From NCBI RefSeq assembly GCF_031127805.1, contig NZ_JARXHW010000001.1, forward strand, positions 124,001 to 188,000: a stretch of DNA of 64,000 nt. Direction: 5' to 3'. A program made the position numbers and the translations under genes. This DNA is from Thalassobacterium maritimum. GTDB taxonomy: Bacteria > Verrucomicrobiota > Verrucomicrobiia > Opitutales > Coraliomargaritaceae. Shown one piece after another: positions 63,380 to 64,000 of this stretch. Each line of letters opens with the position of its first letter. The first letter of the stretch is position 1. Under the pieces are notes generated by a model. It was not told the DNA's origin. It worked only from the letters and a program-made list of their open reading frames with translations, and searched no databases.

Positions 63380-64000
63380 ATGAAGTTTCCGCTCATTCCC
63401 TCTTTCATAATCAGTTCCGCGATCTGCCTCGGGAGCAGTGCCGAAGCAGCGCTGGTGGCCCACTATACCTTTGACGATAATTACAACGACGCCTCGGGAA
63501 ACGATCATCATGCGTCGCTCTCAGGCGGCACGGGCTCAATCGTCACAGATAACGAACGAGGCCTCGTATTCAGTCCTGAAGATGCGTCTTACCTAGACTT
63601 GGAAGCCACCACGCCCATCCCTCACTTCCCAGCAAATGCATCCATCACCCTGATGGCATGGGTGAAGCAAACCGCAGCACAAGTTAGCAATTACAGCTAC
63701 ATTCTGGAGCTCGGTCAAAACGGCGACAGCCCGATTGCCAGTCTAGGAATTATGCCCGACGGTAAGTTCGTCACCTACTCCGAAACTTCGCAACCTGGCG
63801 GCAACTTGGATCAGGTAAACAGCTATAGTGACAACGCAGTCGAAACCGCTGGTACCTGGGCCTCATGGCACCACCTAGCAGCGGTCTATGATCGAAGCAC
63901 CGATGTGGTCACACTTTACGTGGACGGCGCCGTCGCGGGAACAAACAGCATTGAACTACTAGATGACAGTTATCCGTTTAATTGGACACAGGCACGTATC
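63380..64000 (+). CDS. Secreted LamG/concanavalin-like domain protein (3' end outside window)
   Basis: At least 207 codons, running off the window. ATG at 63380 gives a signal peptide (MKFPLIPSFIISSAICLGSSAEA), then VAHYTFDDNYNDASGNDHHASL, the usual beginning of a LamG-type jelly-roll, with ITLMAWVKQ, WHHLAAVYDRST and VTLYVDGAVAGTNS strands. In Verrucomicrobiota these are extracellular, often with C-terminal PEP-CTERM sorting or autotransporter parts, which here lie beyond the window. It may bind or help degrade polysaccharide, but no catalytic domain is visible. Confidence 0.85.
   Translation, partial: MKFPLIPSFIISSAICLGSSAEAALVAHYTFDDNYNDASGNDHHASLSGGTGSIVTDNERGLVFSPEDASYLDLEATTPIPHFPANASITLMAWVKQTAAQVSNYSYILELGQNGDSPIASLGIMPDGKFVTYSETSQPGGNLDQVNSYSDNAVETAGTWASWHHLAAVYDRSTDVVTLYVDGAVAGTNSIELLDDSYPFNWTQARI

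Overview
The window reads as chromosome from a Gram-negative bacterium of the Planctomycetes-Verrucomicrobia-Chlamydiae group. The best fit is a marine verrucomicrobium of the Opitutia/Puniceicoccales type, such as Coraliomargarita-like genera. This rests on inference from gene content: LpxK, a TamA/TamB pair, TatA and S1C protease show an outer membrane; the glutamine synthetase is the short eukaryote-like GSII type; folate synthesis starts with FolE2; and there is a LacI-like/AraC (XylR-type) regulator of a kind common in that group. Most translation starts have no Shine-Dalgarno sequence. No rRNA, tRNA, CRISPR array or insertion sequence was found.

Layout. 1-753: end of a histidine kinase and a single-domain response regulator. 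794-4540 (minus): ABC1/UbiB kinase, phasin-like protein, riboflavin synthase, FolE2. 4719-7512 (plus): metallo-beta-lactamase fold hydrolase, pyruvate kinase, small membrane protein, strong terminator. 7607-11418 (minus): Upp and PunA (nucleobase salvage), a 96-bp tandem repeat block, then Fcl and Gmd (GDP-L-fucose synthesis), divergent from a XylR-type regulator. 12628-18934: MiaA, a GT4 glycosyltransferase, a von Willebrand A membrane protein, a UbiA-like membrane protein, a Cys-cluster protein and an enlarged adenylate-kinase-like protein; then LpxK and topoisomerase III.

22935-30060 (minus) is the most unusual block. It appears to be one operon with a stand-alone MshEN/GspE-N domain protein, two response regulators carrying NtrC-type AAA domains without a Walker A lysine, a GspE/PilB ATPase, an unknown protein, a lipoprotein resembling part of SecD, and an M23 peptidase. 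A third protein of the same degenerate NtrC architecture lies alone at 51249-52469. 30210-32866: HtrA-like protease, TatA, a GT2 enzyme.

32968-44107 is a surface polysaccharide locus: GT2, DegT aminotransferase, Wzx-like flippase, two sulfotransferases, GT4, two orphan proteins, a DUF354 protein and a GT39-like membrane glycosyltransferase. It suggests a sulfated glycan, and the Gmd/Fcl pair could supply fucose. Much of it looks more AT-rich than its flanks.

44210-64000: TrmL, DgkA, ArgS, a PP2C phosphatase with a tiny kinase partner, GSII glutamine synthetase behind a near-perfect sigma-54 promoter, a J-domain protein, a degenerate NtrC-like protein, a TraB/GumN protein, RsmE, a DEAD-box helicase, TamA/TamB, GluQ, a 5'-truncated MscS remnant, and the start of a secreted LamG-domain protein that runs off the window.
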